Source of the DNA: Virgibacillus sp. MSP4-1
GTDB lineage: Bacteria; Bacillota; Bacilli; Bacillales; Alkalibacillaceae
Direction: 5' to 3'
Assembly (NCBI RefSeq): GCF_010092505.1
Contig: NZ_CP048021.1
Span: 620,001-684,000 of the forward strand
DNA: 64,000 nucleotides
In this document: positions 1 to 9,054 of the stretch, one piece after another
Layout: each line of letters begins with the position of its first letter
Position numbering within the stretch: position 1 is the stretch's first letter
The notes under the pieces: generated by a model
Told to the model about the DNA's origin: nothing
Database searches by the model: none
The model's input: the letters and a program-made list of their open reading frames with translations, nothing else
Translations under genes and position numbers: made by a program

Positions 1-2
1 GC

Positions 3-236
3 ATTCATGAGAAGGCAAAGCTCTTTAATATTTTAATTGAACCGGAGAAAGAGGTTGTTTTAACCTTAATCAGCAGGGATAAAACCCAGGATGTACTGGA
101 GGCCATTGAAGTAGAAGGAAAGCTGAATCAACCGGGCAAAGGAATCGCCTTTGTGATGGAAGTGGAGCGTACGGTGGGAATTAACCACATTTTAAATCGC
201 ATGGTTAATGAAGAATTCCGTGAAGTGAAAAGATAA
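3..236 (+). CDS. P-II family nitrogen regulator-like protein, C-terminal part
   Basis: The window opens inside this gene; 77 C-terminal residues are visible. The segment has the P-II-like pattern: a beta strand with IEPEKEVVLTLI, a helix, then GKGIAFVMEVERTVGINH. P-II proteins are trimeric signal sensors that bind effectors and regulate transporters or enzymes. From memory of the family, this ending is typical of the P-II-like proteins that accompany DUF1538 membrane proteins, so the missing upstream gene may be one; that is inference. The ligand cannot be told because the T-loop half lies outside the window. A good terminator follows directly. Confidence 0.75.
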   Translation: MHEKAKLFNILIEPEKEVVLTLISRDKTQDVLEAIEVEGKLNQPGKGIAFVMEVERTVGINHILNRMVNEEFREVKR

Positions 237-251
237 TCAAATTTTGAGAAG

Positions 252-284
252 ACTGAGTCCTGAAAACAGGGCTCAGTTTTTTTC
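252..284 (+). terminator. Intrinsic terminator after P-II gene
   Basis: An imperfect 11-bp stem (ACTGAGTCCTG / CAGGGCTCAGT, one G-T pair) with an AAAA loop is followed by seven T residues. It ends the P-II transcript before the exporter promoter. Confidence 0.85.
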
Positions 285-313
285 AGTCTTCATGTAATCG
301 GGAAACTTTTCTG

Positions 314-342
314 TTGACAATCCGGATGACAGTCGGTAATAT
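314..342 (+). promoter_or_regulatory. Strong sigma-A promoter for MFS exporter
   Basis: Consensus TTGACA at 314-319, a 17-nt spacer and TAATAT at 337-342. The predicted start near 349 leaves a leader of about 120 nt with a small hairpin (GACT...AGTC) before the gene at 473. No operator was recognised. Confidence 0.75.
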
Positions 343-472
343 ACATATCGTGACTCTTCAGTCATCCTTTTTGACTGGACGGTTTGTTCGAGGCTTTACA
401 AGACTTTGGATGGAATTTTACAGAGCCTTTTTAATGGAATAAAGGGATCTATATGCTAAGGAGGGAAAGAAA

Positions 473-1960
473 ATGACGGAGCAGCAGCAGGAGATAAAAA
501 AAGGCCCGATGATTACCGTTATGCTTATTGGTGCCTTCTTTGCTTTACTTAATGAAACTTTGCTTGCAACCGCACTGCCTAAGATCATGAATGATTTTGG
601 GATTACGGAAAATAAAGTGCAGTGGTTAACGACAGCTTTTTTATTGACCAATGGGGTGATGATTCCCATTTCAGCGTTTTTAATTGAGCGCTTCAGTACG
701 AGAAAAATCTTTTTAACGGCAATCAGTATCTTTACATTAGGGACGTTTGTTGCTTCGATTTCCCATACGTTTCCCCTGTTGCTGACGGCACGTGTCATCC
801 AGGCTATGGGGTCCGGTGTGATGCTTCCTCTAATGATGACGGTTGTACTTACCATCTTTCCTGTGGATAAAAGAGGGGCAGCAATGGGAACAGCAGGTCT
901 TGTTATTGCCTTTGCGCCTGCTATTGGACCGACTTTATCAGGCTGGCTGCTGGCTTATTTTTCATGGCGCTCGTTATTTTACGTCGTCTTGCCAATTGCA
1001 GTATCAGCCCTGGTCATGGCTTACTTCTTTGTACAGAATGTAACGAAATTGACCTATCCTAAAATCGATGTTTTATCGATTCTATTATCCTCATTCGGAT
1101 TTGGAGGTCTGCTATTTGGCTTCAGCAGTGCCGGTGAGGATGGATGGACAGATCCGACCGTACTGATAAGTATTTTTGGCGGGGCGGTTATAATCGGTTT
1201 GTTTATCTGGCGTCAGTTGAAAATGAAAACACCGATGCTGGAGTTCAGGGTGTTTAAATTCAGCCGATTTACCATTGCGTTAATCATTACGATGGTGGTG
1301 ATGATGTCCATGATCGGCGCAGAAACCATGCTGCCATTATATATGCAAAACACCCGTGGATTCAGTGCGTTGGAATCAGGATTAATGCTGCTGCCGGGGG
1401 CCATTGTGATGGGGATTATGTCTCCGATTGTAGGGTCTCTCTTTGATAAAATTGGAGCAAGAAAATTAGCTGTAACCGGACTGACGATTGTGGGAGTGAC
1501 AACTTTAGTCTTTACCAATCTATCTATGGAAACGTCTTTCGTATTTCTGGCCACCATTTATGCCATTCGGATGTTTGGGTTATCCATGGCGATGATGCCA
1601 GTGATGACCAGTGGGTTGAATCAGCTGCCACAGGAGTGGAATGCTCACGGATCAGCAATGGCTAACACCATGCAGCAGGTGTCTGCTTCCATCGGTACAG
1701 CGATTCTAATGACGGTGATGACAACATCTGCGAAAAATTACGAGCCAAATATGGAAAGCCTTCAGGGATTAACGCAGGCAGAAGCGCAGCAGCAAATCGC
1801 GGAACAGGCTTCCATCAGCGGTTATAATATCGCCTTTATCGTAGCGACCGTGCTGTCCTTTGGTGGTATGCTGTTGTCATTCTTTTTGGAAAATAAGGCG
1901 GCGAAGGAAAAACAGAATCAGCAAGAAGCCTCCTCAGATTCTGTGCAGACCGTAAATTAG
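473..1960 (+). CDS. DHA2-family (EmrB/QacA) multidrug MFS transporter, 14 TM
   Basis: This is a 495-residue integral membrane protein with about 14 hydrophobic segments, the usual size for drug:H+ antiporter-2 proteins such as LmrB and EmrB. The signature NETLLATALPKIMNDF lies at about residues 26-41. The segment after TM2 (FLIERFSTRKIF) is a variant of MFS motif A, and IGPTLSGW near residue 155 is the antiporter motif C. It probably exports drugs or other amphiphiles using the proton gradient; the substrate is unknown. Start: ATG 11 nt after AAGGAGGGA. It stands alone behind a strong promoter, with no adjacent TetR or MarR regulator in view. Confidence 0.9.
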   Translation: MTEQQQEIKKGPMITVMLIGAFFALLNETLLATALPKIMNDFGITENKVQWLTTAFLLTNGVMIPISAFLIERFSTRKIFLTAISIFTLGTFVASISHTFPLLLTARVIQAMGSGVMLPLMMTVVLTIFPVDKRGAAMGTAGLVIAFAPAIGPTLSGWLLAYFSWRSLFYVVLPIAVSALVMAYFFVQNVTKLTYPKIDVLSILLSSFGFGGLLFGFSSAGEDGWTDPTVLISIFGGAVIIGLFIWRQLKMKTPMLEFRVFKFSRFTIALIITMVVMMSMIGAETMLPLYMQNTRGFSALESGLMLLPGAIVMGIMSPIVGSLFDKIGARKLAVTGLTIVGVTTLVFTNLSMETSFVFLATIYAIRMFGLSMAMMPVMTSGLNQLPQEWNAHGSAMANTMQQVSASIGTAILMTVMTTSAKNYEPNMESLQGLTQAEAQQQIAEQASISGYNIAFIVATVLSFGGMLLSFFLENKAAKEKQNQQEASSDSVQTVN

Positions 1961-2120
1961 AGACTTGATTGCTCTATATCGAAATATACTCGAGGAATAT
2001 AAAGAGATCTGGAAAATTTCTTAAAAAAGTGGAAAATTCTCTTGTTTATTTGAATGATTTCTGGTAAATTATACGTAATCAATCGTATACATTCTTATTT
2101 TCAATATATTTGAAGTAAGG
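1961..2120. other. Gene-free stretch upstream of lysine riboswitch
   Basis: No open frame with a ribosome binding site was seen. A possible promoter is TTGTTT, 17 nt, TAAATT at about 2042-2070, which would start transcription shortly before the riboswitch. No terminator for the exporter gene was recognised. Confidence 0.4.
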
Positions 2121-2121
2121 A

Positions 2122-2290
2122 TAGAGGTGCAGTAACCATGAGTACTCATGTGGAGGAGAATGAGCTCTGAAGAAGCATGGGAAAAGGGGAAACTGCCGAA
2201 GTGGATGGAGCCTCATTCTCCTGAAGCTGGTTCTGTTTTTGAATAAAATTCAGGACTGTCATATAGGAGACTATATGGAGGGCTATCTAA
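2122..2290 (+). ncRNA. Lysine riboswitch (L-box)
   Basis: The segment carries the conserved L-box landmarks in order: AGAGGTGC, GTAACCATGAGTA, GAGAATGAGCTCTGAAG, GGAAAAGGGGAAACTGCCGAAG, the GCTGG / ACTGTCA elements, and the closing GGAGGGCTATC. Lysine binding to this aptamer normally favours a downstream terminator. A terminator hairpin does follow at 2321, and then dapA. The call rests on strong sequence matches throughout the aptamer. Confidence 0.95.
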
Positions 2291-2296
2291 TGCTTT

Positions 2297-2356
2297 AGAA
2301 CGTAAAAAATATGTTCTATAAGCAACAGCGGGCTCTCTCGTTGTTGCTTTTTATTT
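2297..2356 (+). terminator. Riboswitch expression platform: terminator before dapA
   Basis: A small hairpin (TAGAAC / GTTCTA, 2296-2319) precedes a 10-bp stem AGCAACAGCG / CGTTGTTGCT (2321-2348) followed by TTTTATTTT. This is the expected lysine-responsive attenuator between aptamer and dapA. Confidence 0.85.
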
Positions 2357-2401
2357 TGGTCCTCCACACCTAAAAAAAATTTATGAAAAGGGTGTGAAGC
2401 T

Positions 2402-3298
2402 ATGAATTTCGGTCAAGTGCTAACAGCAATGGTCACACCATTTGATCAGAATGGTGAGCTTGATTTGGAGGCCGCGAGAGGATTAGTCAATTATTTAATC
2501 GCAAATGGTTCTGACGGTTTAGTTGTTGCCGGGACAACCGGTGAATCGCCGACTTTATCCCATGATGAAAAGCTTAGATTATTTCAGTTTGTTGTAGATG
2601 CTGTGGACGGAAGAGTACCTGTCATTGCAGGAACAGGTTCAAATAACACTCAGGCTTCCATCAATTTAACGAAAGAGGCGGAAGCTCTTGGAGTCGATGG
2701 GGTATTGCTTGTAACCCCTTATTACAACAAGCCTTCCCAGGAAGGGATGTATCAGCATTTCCGTGCGATTGCGGAACAGACCAATCTTCCTGTTATGCTT
2801 TACAACATTCCTGGACGAAGCGTTGTAAATATGGAGGTTGAAACCATCAGCCGTCTGGCGCGGATTTCCAATATTACCTCTATTAAAGAAGCAAGTGGGG
2901 ATCTGGATCGTGTGTCTCAGATCATTACGGAGACCCCGGATGATTTCACTGTGTACAGCGGTGAGGACAGTCAGACCCTGCCTCATATGTCTGTCGGAGG
3001 AACAGGGATTGTATCCGTTTCTTCCCATGTGATTGGCAATGAGATGCAGCAAATGATTAACCATTATAAGAATGGAGATACAGCCCATGCAGCGGCCATC
3101 CATCGTCACATTCTGCCGCTTATGAAAGAAATGTTTGCTGCGCCAAGTCCATCACCTGTAAAAGAGGCTTTAAACCGCATTGGTGTACCCGTAGGAAGCG
3201 TTCGTTTACCGCTTGTCCCATTAAATGATACGGAACGGGCTTCCCTTTATAAGGTATTGGCTAATCATCAGGTTGGTTCCGATGAAGCAGCAGGTTAA
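2402..3298 (+). CDS. dapA: 4-hydroxy-tetrahydrodipicolinate synthase
   Basis: DapA condenses pyruvate with aspartate semialdehyde, the first committed step to diaminopimelate, lysine and (in spores) dipicolinate. The 298 residues match the usual family length. Visible active-site residues are the Schiff-base Lys162 (SIKEASGD), Tyr134 (MLYN), Arg139 and the TTGE motif at 45-48. It is a single-gene unit under the lysine riboswitch just upstream and ends at a strong terminator. Control by a lysine riboswitch suggests this copy serves lysine supply; a second dapA elsewhere in the genome is possible but cannot be seen here. Confidence 0.97.
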   Translation: MNFGQVLTAMVTPFDQNGELDLEAARGLVNYLIANGSDGLVVAGTTGESPTLSHDEKLRLFQFVVDAVDGRVPVIAGTGSNNTQASINLTKEAEALGVDGVLLVTPYYNKPSQEGMYQHFRAIAEQTNLPVMLYNIPGRSVVNMEVETISRLARISNITSIKEASGDLDRVSQIITETPDDFTVYSGEDSQTLPHMSVGGTGIVSVSSHVIGNEMQQMINHYKNGDTAHAAAIHRHILPLMKEMFAAPSPSPVKEALNRIGVPVGSVRLPLVPLNDTERASLYKVLANHQVGSDEAAG

Positions 3299-3310
3299 TG
3301 AAGTAATCGA

Positions 3311-3340
3311 GAGAATAGGCATAGCCTATTCTCTTTTTTT
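3311..3340 (+). terminator. Intrinsic terminator after dapA
   Basis: Perfect 9-bp stem GAGAATAGG / CCTATTCTC with a 5-nt loop, followed by seven T residues. Confidence 0.95.
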
Positions 3341-3472
3341 GGCTCTAAAATCGGAACGTGAAAGACTATAAATCTAAGCATTACACCAAACGGATTTATT
3401 TTGTTACACTGAATTAAGGAGGAATTTTGGGAGGAATTTTGAATCATTATTTAAAATTACTATAAATAAATA

Positions 3473-3500
3473 TTGATTTTTATTTATTATTCATTATAAT
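3473..3500 (+). promoter_or_regulatory. katA promoter with PerR-type operator
   Basis: TTGATT at 3473-3478, a 16-nt spacer and a consensus TATAAT at 3495-3500. Overlapping the -10 is TATTATTCATTATAA (3485-3499), which matches the Bacillus PerR box TTATAATNATTATAA at 11 of 14 defined positions. PerR represses peroxide-defence genes and is inactivated by H2O2, so this fits the downstream catalase. The predicted start near 3507 leaves a leader of about 240 nt before katA. Confidence 0.7.
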
Positions 3501-3506
3501 AATGAG

Positions 3507-3748
3507 TAGGCAGGAAAACATCTTATATTCATAGGATGAAAGGAGTGATTACACTCATATAAGGATAGATGGACGCTTTCCTTTATCGCCTGCCGTTCTC
3601 ACTTAGAAGATTACATATGAGAACATTAGGATGCATATTTCTTTACATTCAATCATGTTTTTTACTATTATTTAAGATGTCAGGTTAATAAGGTTAAATA
3701 ATAGTAGAAAGATAGTTATTTATCATCAAATCTGTAGGAGGGTATTTC
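3507..3748 (+). other. Long untranslated leader of katA
   Basis: No gene is visible in this 240-nt AT-rich stretch between the predicted transcription start and the katA ATG. Just upstream, at 3417-3441, an 11-bp direct repeat (GGAGGAATTTT) occurs twice. No known riboswitch pattern was recognised. Confidence 0.4.
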
Positions 3749-5233
3749 ATGAGTGATAAAAAGAAAAAAATGACAACAGCCTTTGGAGCTCCAGTACCAA
3801 ATGATGACAACTCCAAAACAGCTGGCAAGCGTGGTCCATTATTAATGGAAGATTACTGGTTCCTTGAAAAAATGGCGCATTTTGACAGAGAAGTTATTCC
3901 TGAGCGCCGTATGCACGCAAAAGGATCCGGAGCATATGGTACCTTCACTGTAACAAATGATATTACAAAATATACAAAAGCCGACCTTTTCTCAGAAGTA
4001 GGCAAAAAAACCGACATGTTTATCCGTTTCTCCACGGTTGCTGGTGAACGTGGTGCAGCTGATGCAGAGCGTGATATTCGTGGAACGGCTATGAAGTTCT
4101 ATACAGAAGAAGGAAACTGGGACCTTGTTGGAAACAACACACCTGTTTTCTTTATGAGAGATCCTAAGAGATTCCCTGACTTAAACCACGTAGTTAAGCG
4201 TGATCCTAAAACAAATATGCGCAGTCCACAGGCAAACTGGGATTTCTGGAGTTCCCTTCCAGAAGCACTGCACCAGGTTACCGTTGTTATGAGTGACCGT
4301 GGTATTCCGGCCAGCTACCGTAACATGCATATGTTCGGAAGCCATACATACAGCATGATTAATGCTGATAACGAGCGTGTATGGGTGAAATTCCACTTCA
4401 AAACACAGCAGGGCATTAAAAACCTGACGGACCAAGAGGCAGAAGAACTTATTGGTAAAGACCGCGAAAGTCATCAAAGAGACTTATTTAATTCGATCGA
4501 ACATGGTGACTATCCAAAATGGAAAATGTACATCCAGGTCATGACCGAAGAAGAAGCACAAAAAGTCCATTATAATCCATTTGACTTAACAAAAGTTTGG
4601 TATAAGGAAGACTTCCCTCTTATTGAAGTAGGAGAGGTAGAATTAAACCGTAACCCTGAAAACTACTTTGCCGATGTAGAACAAGCAGCTTTTGCACCTA
4701 CGAATATTGTGCCAGGCATTGGCTTCTCACCAGATAAAATGCTGCAGGGCCGTCTGTTCTCATATGGAGATGCGCAGCGTTATCGTGTTGGTGTGAACCA
4801 CTGGCAGATTCCGGTTAACTATCCGAAAAATGCGAAAAACTTCCATCCATATCATCGTGATGGGGCAGGTCGTATTTATAATACCTCTGATAGTGTTGTA
4901 TCCTACAGCCCTAACAGCTATGGGGAATGGGAAGACAGCAAAGAGCATCAGGAGCCGGCCCTTAACATTGATGGCCCAGCGGATTACCACAACTTCCGTG
5001 AAGACGATGACTTATACTATGAACAGCCAGGTAAACTCTTCCGTCTGATGAGTGCAGAAGAGCAACAGCGCCTGTTCGAAAATACCGCTCGTGCGATGGA
5101 CGGTACAACAAAAGATATTCAATTACGTCATATCAACAACTGCTACAAAGCAGATCCTAAGTATGGTGAAGGTGTTGCCAACGCACTTGGTGTTTCCCTA
5201 AGTGAAGTTGAGGCAGCAGCCAGCAAAGAATAA
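3749..5233 (+). CDS. katA: Catalase, small-subunit clade
   Basis: A cytoplasmic heme catalase that splits H2O2 into water and oxygen. Its 494 residues fit the small-subunit (clade 3) group. The distal His56 lies in [12 protein letters not shown], the catalytic Asn near residue 129 in GNNTPVFF, and the proximal heme Tyr lies in [12 protein letters not shown] near residue 340. The ATG is 9 nt after AGGAGGG. It is monocistronic, preceded by a PerR-type operator and followed by a strong terminator. Codon use and GC are like the surrounding core genes. Confidence 0.97.
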   Translation: MSDKKKKMTTAFGAPVPNDDNSKTAGKRGPLLMEDYWFLEKMAHFDREVIPERRMHAKGSGAYGTFTVTNDITKYTKADLFSEVGKKTDMFIRFSTVAGERGAADAERDIRGTAMKFYTEEGNWDLVGNNTPVFFMRDPKRFPDLNHVVKRDPKTNMRSPQANWDFWSSLPEALHQVTVVMSDRGIPASYRNMHMFGSHTYSMINADNERVWVKFHFKTQQGIKNLTDQEAEELIGKDRESHQRDLFNSIEHGDYPKWKMYIQVMTEEEAQKVHYNPFDLTKVWYKEDFPLIEVGEVELNRNPENYFADVEQAAFAPTNIVPGIGFSPDKMLQGRLFSYGDAQRYRVGVNHWQIPVNYPKNAKNFHPYHRDGAGRIYNTSDSVVSYSPNSYGEWEDSKEHQEPALNIDGPADYHNFREDDDLYYEQPGKLFRLMSAEEQQRLFENTARAMDGTTKDIQLRHINNCYKADPKYGEGVANALGVSLSEVEAAASKE

Positions 5234-5245
5234 TGATTTTGATGA

Positions 5246-5279
5246 AAACTATCCAAGGTTTCCCTTGGATAGTTTTTTG
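5246..5279 (+). terminator. Intrinsic terminator after katA
   Basis: Stem AACTATCCAAG / CTTGGATAGTT with a short loop, followed by TTTTTTGT. Confidence 0.95.
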
Positions 5280-5901
5280 TATGGTTTATAAAATTTCAGT
5301 TTCATACTTTGGCATAGAGAACAGAGGTTTCATATGAAGTAGTTCAATATCGGAGTACACAATTGTAATTTAATGGAACTGTTTTTTAGGAAAATGCAGC
5401 CTAAAAGCTAAGCCATTTTATCATGCAAATTACAAAATTAATGAAGAGCGTCTTATGATGATCAACTTATAATATGGTAAGAAGAGGTAGATGAGTGATA
5501 AGACCATAATGAAAAGCGATTATGAAAATTGGTTAGAAATGAATTGAAAACGTTATCCATCTCAAAATCGCCTCGATAAGGGAAAAATTAATATGAGTGT
5601 TTGTACTCGGGATGGTTTTAATAATCTGGCAAATAAACACCAACCTATGTAACCCCTAATTTAAAAGGATTTATGACCTTTCCAAAACATTAAAAAAATT
5701 AAAAACATATGTTAAACAACAAAACAATGTTATTGAAAATATTAATATATTCATAACTTTAAATAAAGAGGAAAGAAATTCAGAGCTATATAACTATAAA
5801 TAACCATTAATGGTTACAAGTGGAAAATTAGTGGATTTTACATTTTATATTAAATCATCTATATTGTACCTAATTCTGAAAATTTAGGGGGGAATAATAC
5901 G
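5280..5901. other. AT-rich gene-poor stretch with one decayed short frame
   Basis: About 620 nt without a convincing gene. The best frame is 5491-5652 (+): GAGG just before an ATG, 18 codons, an in-frame TGA, then 34 more open codons (KRYPSQNRLDKGKIN...). It may be a remnant of a small gene, but no family is recognised. The rest is very AT-rich and resembles the accessory genes that follow. Confidence 0.35.
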
Positions 5902-6462
5902 ATGAAGAGAGAGAAATTTTTATTGATTGTAATACTAGTTTTATTTTCTTTGATTTTTAGCACTTATATATCTGCAGCAGAAAAAGGACCTGTAGAAGCC
6001 CCTGCAGGTGAAGGTAGTGGAACATGGCATGGTGAAAAAAATAACTTAGCATCTAGTCAATGGGCAGCTGGCTGTGGCTATGACAGAGCCGAATACGATG
6101 TATTCTTAGAAGAAGATTATTCCTATGACTATTATAACTTCACACTAGATTTTCACATTGCAGAAGCCCTTTATACAACATCCAATTTTACTTGTTCATC
6201 AGTCATACAATTATCTAATTATTATTATGCGGATGGAAGTAGTATAGGAAGTATAGCCAATGCTCAATGGGGATCAGGTGGAAATCAATATTTGGTAGAC
6301 CCCGACACTGCTTATGCTGGAGGTGGATATGGCGGAAATTTCTATGCATCACGTACTGATAATATAACTGTAGAGAATAAATCGCAGATTTATATACGTG
6401 TAGATCAATATAATGGTGGTATACGTGGTAACATTAATTCATTTACACGAACTATTTGGTAA
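5902..6462 (+). CDS. Exported protein of unknown function, Tyr/Gly-rich
   Basis: I do not recognise this 186-residue protein. A clear signal peptide (KREK, a hydrophobic run to about residue 24, then YISAAEK) suggests secretion, with cleavage after ISA. The mature part is rich in Tyr, Gly, Ser and Asn, has two Cys (near 59 and 98, possibly a disulfide) and looks like a beta-rich extracellular domain. The start follows TTAGGGGGG by 9 nt. It is 28 nt from the next gene, an anchored protein, and the pair is much more AT-rich than the core genes, which suggests horizontal acquisition. A joint role is inference only. Confidence 0.6.
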   Translation: MKREKFLLIVILVLFSLIFSTYISAAEKGPVEAPAGEGSGTWHGEKNNLASSQWAAGCGYDRAEYDVFLEEDYSYDYYNFTLDFHIAEALYTTSNFTCSSVIQLSNYYYADGSSIGSIANAQWGSGGNQYLVDPDTAYAGGGYGGNFYASRTDNITVENKSQIYIRVDQYNGGIRGNINSFTRTIW

Positions 6463-6490
6463 TTTAATGTAAAAAAAGGAGGTATTATTT

Positions 6491-7207
6491 ATGATTAAAA
6501 TATTAAAAAGATCTGCTTTATTTTTGATACCAGCTTTAGTTATTGCATTCGGAATAAGTTATATTATAAATGATAATAATGCCAATACTACTGTTGTAAA
6601 AGGGGATAATAAAAATCCGAAAACAAGTACAATTCGATCTATTTTTGATGTAGATACATCAAAAATGGTGAAAAATGCCATAAATGAGTATCAAAAATTA
6701 CAATCTAATAATCCAGATTTCACAGTACAATTACACAACAAGACAATTGACATTAATGATAAAAAAATGAGGAAATGGATAATACGAGAATATATTGATT
6801 CCTCACTAATAACTGGAAGTCCAGTGACCGGTTCAGTATTATTACAGAATGCAGCTAACTCATACACTCAAAGAAATGCTATTTTCAAATATGCTAGAGA
6901 GGAATTTGGGGTTAAAGTAAATAGAAGTGATGTCAGAAAACATATTGATAAACAGGTAGAGTTTATAGAAAACAACCAAAAGCAAAAAGAGTTTTTTACA
7001 GAATTAGCTAATGATTTGGACTTAACTAAAAAACAATTCTTTTATAAATGGGAATTTGATAATTTTGCAGAGCAAGTAGTTGCTCAAAAAGTTTATCCGA
7101 TTTTAGAAAAGGAAAATCCACAAAAAGAAAATGAATCGTTAAACGAATATAAGCAAAGATTACAAGACATATTTATGAAAGGTCTAAATGAGTTTATAAA
7201 AAAATAG
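6491..7207 (+). CDS. Membrane-anchored protein with SurA_N-like helical region
   Basis: This 238-residue protein starts with a membrane anchor (residues 7-25) and continues as a helical extracellular part. Residues 115-205 (YAREEFGVKVNRSDVRKHID... DLTKKQFFYKWEF) follow the helical layout of the chaperone segment of SurA/PrsA-like foldases, but no peptidyl-prolyl isomerase domain follows. A gene at 47968 has the same layout. The ATG lies 6 nt after AGGAGG. It is probably cotranscribed with the exported protein upstream, so a chaperone-client relation is an attractive but untested idea. A hairpin at 7224 follows. Confidence 0.55.
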   Translation: MIKILKRSALFLIPALVIAFGISYIINDNNANTTVVKGDNKNPKTSTIRSIFDVDTSKMVKNAINEYQKLQSNNPDFTVQLHNKTIDINDKKMRKWIIREYIDSSLITGSPVTGSVLLQNAANSYTQRNAIFKYAREEFGVKVNRSDVRKHIDKQVEFIENNQKQKEFFTELANDLDLTKKQFFYKWEFDNFAEQVVAQKVYPILEKENPQKENESLNEYKQRLQDIFMKGLNEFIKK

Positions 7208-7223
7208 GGCATTATGTGTTTAA

Positions 7224-7251
7224 TAATCCCCAGATATATATTCTGGGGATT
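7224..7251 (+). terminator. Probable terminator hairpin after exported pair
   Basis: Perfect 10-bp stem AATCCCCAGA / TCTGGGGATT with a short AT loop. The following run (AAGTTATT) is poor in T, so termination may be weak. Confidence 0.55.
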
Positions 7252-7561
7252 AAGTTATTACGTATTTGGCATTTATAAAAATGACGGTACACATTTAGGT
7301 ATAGTGGATTTTCAACCCTAATTAGAGAAGAAACTCCAATGGGGAAGGATTGGATACACAATCCATAACCAGTATTGGAGACAGGGTTTTTAACTAATGT
7401 TGCATTTCTATTGCGAAGGGATCACCTTACAAACGATTAATATTTTATTAACAGATATACTTTTTTCTTTTAGAACTTCAAAAGAGAAACGAGCATTTTC
7501 CAAAATGTGTTGTACCCTGTTACTTTAAGTACATTTATTCACAATCTACGTATTGCTCAAG
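7252..7561. other. Gene-free AT-rich stretch
   Basis: No frame with a ribosome binding site was found. A short hairpin (GGATTG / CAATCC) lies near 7348-7364. Nothing else is recognised. Confidence 0.35.
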
Positions 7562-7605
7562 AAAAATGAGCATCAAATTGCTGTGCAACTCAATGCTCAT
7601 TTTTC
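7562..7605 (-). terminator. Terminator for DUF819 gene
   Basis: Perfect stem AAAAATGAGCAT / ATGCTCATTTTT with a 20-nt loop; the symmetric A/T tails make it usable on both strands. It lies 41 nt beyond the stop of the minus-strand gene. Confidence 0.75.
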
Positions 7606-7645
7606 ATATATTTTATATAGTTTTTATTCCTGCAGTATCTCGGAT

Positions 7646-8845
7646 TTACCCGCCAATGACCATTTGCGCCAGTTTACCGGTTAAGAGTGCCGCATAGGTT
7701 CCAACCACATTACCGAGGATTCCCATTAACAGTCCGACAGGGGCAAGTGCAGGCTGGAATACCGACGCTACAATGGGTGCGGAGCTTGTTCCGCCGATAT
7801 TTCCCTGTGATCCGACTGCTACGAAGAATAAAGGTGCTTTTAACAGTCGTGCAGCTGTGAAAATGGTAATGATGTGAATAGACAGCCACACAATTCCCAT
7901 TAGTATGAATTCGGGGGACTCTTTAATATCAGCCAGATTGGCCTGGGCTCCCATACTGGTTAAGAAAAGAAAGATTCCGAGATACCCGACTTTACTTGCT
8001 CCGTAGTATTCAAGACGGCGAACCTTTGTAAAGGATAGGGCGATACCAACAGCTGTAATAATGATAAAAGTCCAGGTGGAAACATTCATAATATCACTTT
8101 TTGGAATTAAGTCCCACTTAGCCAGTACCCGAATCAGGTAGGATCCGGCAAAACCAACCGCCATAATTCCAAACAATTGCGGGAGTTGAAGGGGTTTTGC
8201 ATTGTTTTCAACATCTGTTGCAATCTCTTCGTTCACCTGTTTAATGGTGGAGTTATCCGCTTTATTCCACTTATTAAACCGCTCCTGGAAGTTGGCAAGT
8301 GCAATCATAACCCCCATCCAGCTGATTCCAACCAGTGTGTCGGTCAAAATAATCGGGCTTAAAATATCGTCTGGCGTATTGAAGGCTTCAAGCATCGCCC
8401 CCATGTTGGCTGATCCGCCAATCCAGCTTCCGGCAAGCGCACCAACACCCCTCCAGGCATCCTCTGGTAAAATTCCCTGGAACAAGCCAATCGCGATCGG
8501 TCCGCCGATGACAACGCCCAAGGTTCCGGCTAGGAAGACCAGGACGGCTTTTCCGCCAAGTTTAAAAGTGGCAGGAACATTCGTACTAATCATCAACAGC
8601 AATAAACCTGCAGGAAGAATATAAGTGCCTAAAAAATCATAAAGACCAGAGCTTTGCGGGATGATTCCGAATGTCGTGGAAAGCATCGGTAAAAAATACA
8701 TCCAAATGACAGGTGGTGCATATTTAAAAAACTTCTGGACGCTCTTTTTCTTTACCGTTGATAGCATAAACATTAAACCCACAATGGCAATCAGATAAGC
8801 AAAAACCGCCATGGGTTCCTGTATCAATGGTTCTCCATTATTCAT
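7646..8845 (-). CDS. DUF819 family membrane protein (putative transporter, YjcL type)
   Basis: The 399-residue protein has about 10-12 transmembrane segments and matches DUF819, a family of predicted transporters whose substrates are unknown. Recognisable pieces are the GSWIGGSANMGAMLEAF loop near residue 140 and a C-terminal GSQGNIGGTSSAPIVASVFQP. An open frame extends 29 codons further upstream, but the start chosen (MNNGEPL) has AGAGGAG 8 nt upstream and gives the usual family N-terminus. It stands alone between terminators. Confidence 0.85.
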   Translation of the reverse strand: MNNGEPLIQEPMAVFAYLIAIVGLMFMLSTVKKKSVQKFFKYAPPVIWMYFLPMLSTTFGIIPQSSGLYDFLGTYILPAGLLLLMISTNVPATFKLGGKAVLVFLAGTLGVVIGGPIAIGLFQGILPEDAWRGVGALAGSWIGGSANMGAMLEAFNTPDDILSPIILTDTLVGISWMGVMIALANFQERFNKWNKADNSTIKQVNEEIATDVENNAKPLQLPQLFGIMAVGFAGSYLIRVLAKWDLIPKSDIMNVSTWTFIIITAVGIALSFTKVRRLEYYGASKVGYLGIFLFLTSMGAQANLADIKESPEFILMGIVWLSIHIITIFTAARLLKAPLFFVAVGSQGNIGGTSSAPIVASVFQPALAPVGLLMGILGNVVGTYAALLTGKLAQMVIGG

Positions 8846-9003
8846 GATGTTCACTCCTCTGGATGAAAAATAGTGTTTTTTTGAATTGTGAAATAAATCA
8901 CTTTTATAAAGCAGAAGGTTAAATTTTAGCATATCTGTTTTTAATTATGCAAAGGAATTTATCTCCAGTGCCAACAAAAGGGAGGGAAAAAGGTAAATAT
9001 AAG

Positions 9004-9034
9004 AGAACCCCGACTTAAAAAAAGCCGGGTTTTG
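9004..9034. terminator. Imperfect terminator hairpin
   Basis: AACCCCGACTT / AAGCCGGGTT stem with one mismatch and an A-rich loop, T-rich on the plus side. It sits between two minus-strand genes and probably ends the gene at 9055. Confidence 0.5.
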
Positions 9035-9054
9035 TATGCACTGGAAATGGAATG

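Noticed and set aside
2666-3109. 147-codon minus-strand frame inside dapA
   Set aside because: Shadow of a clearly identified gene; no start signals.
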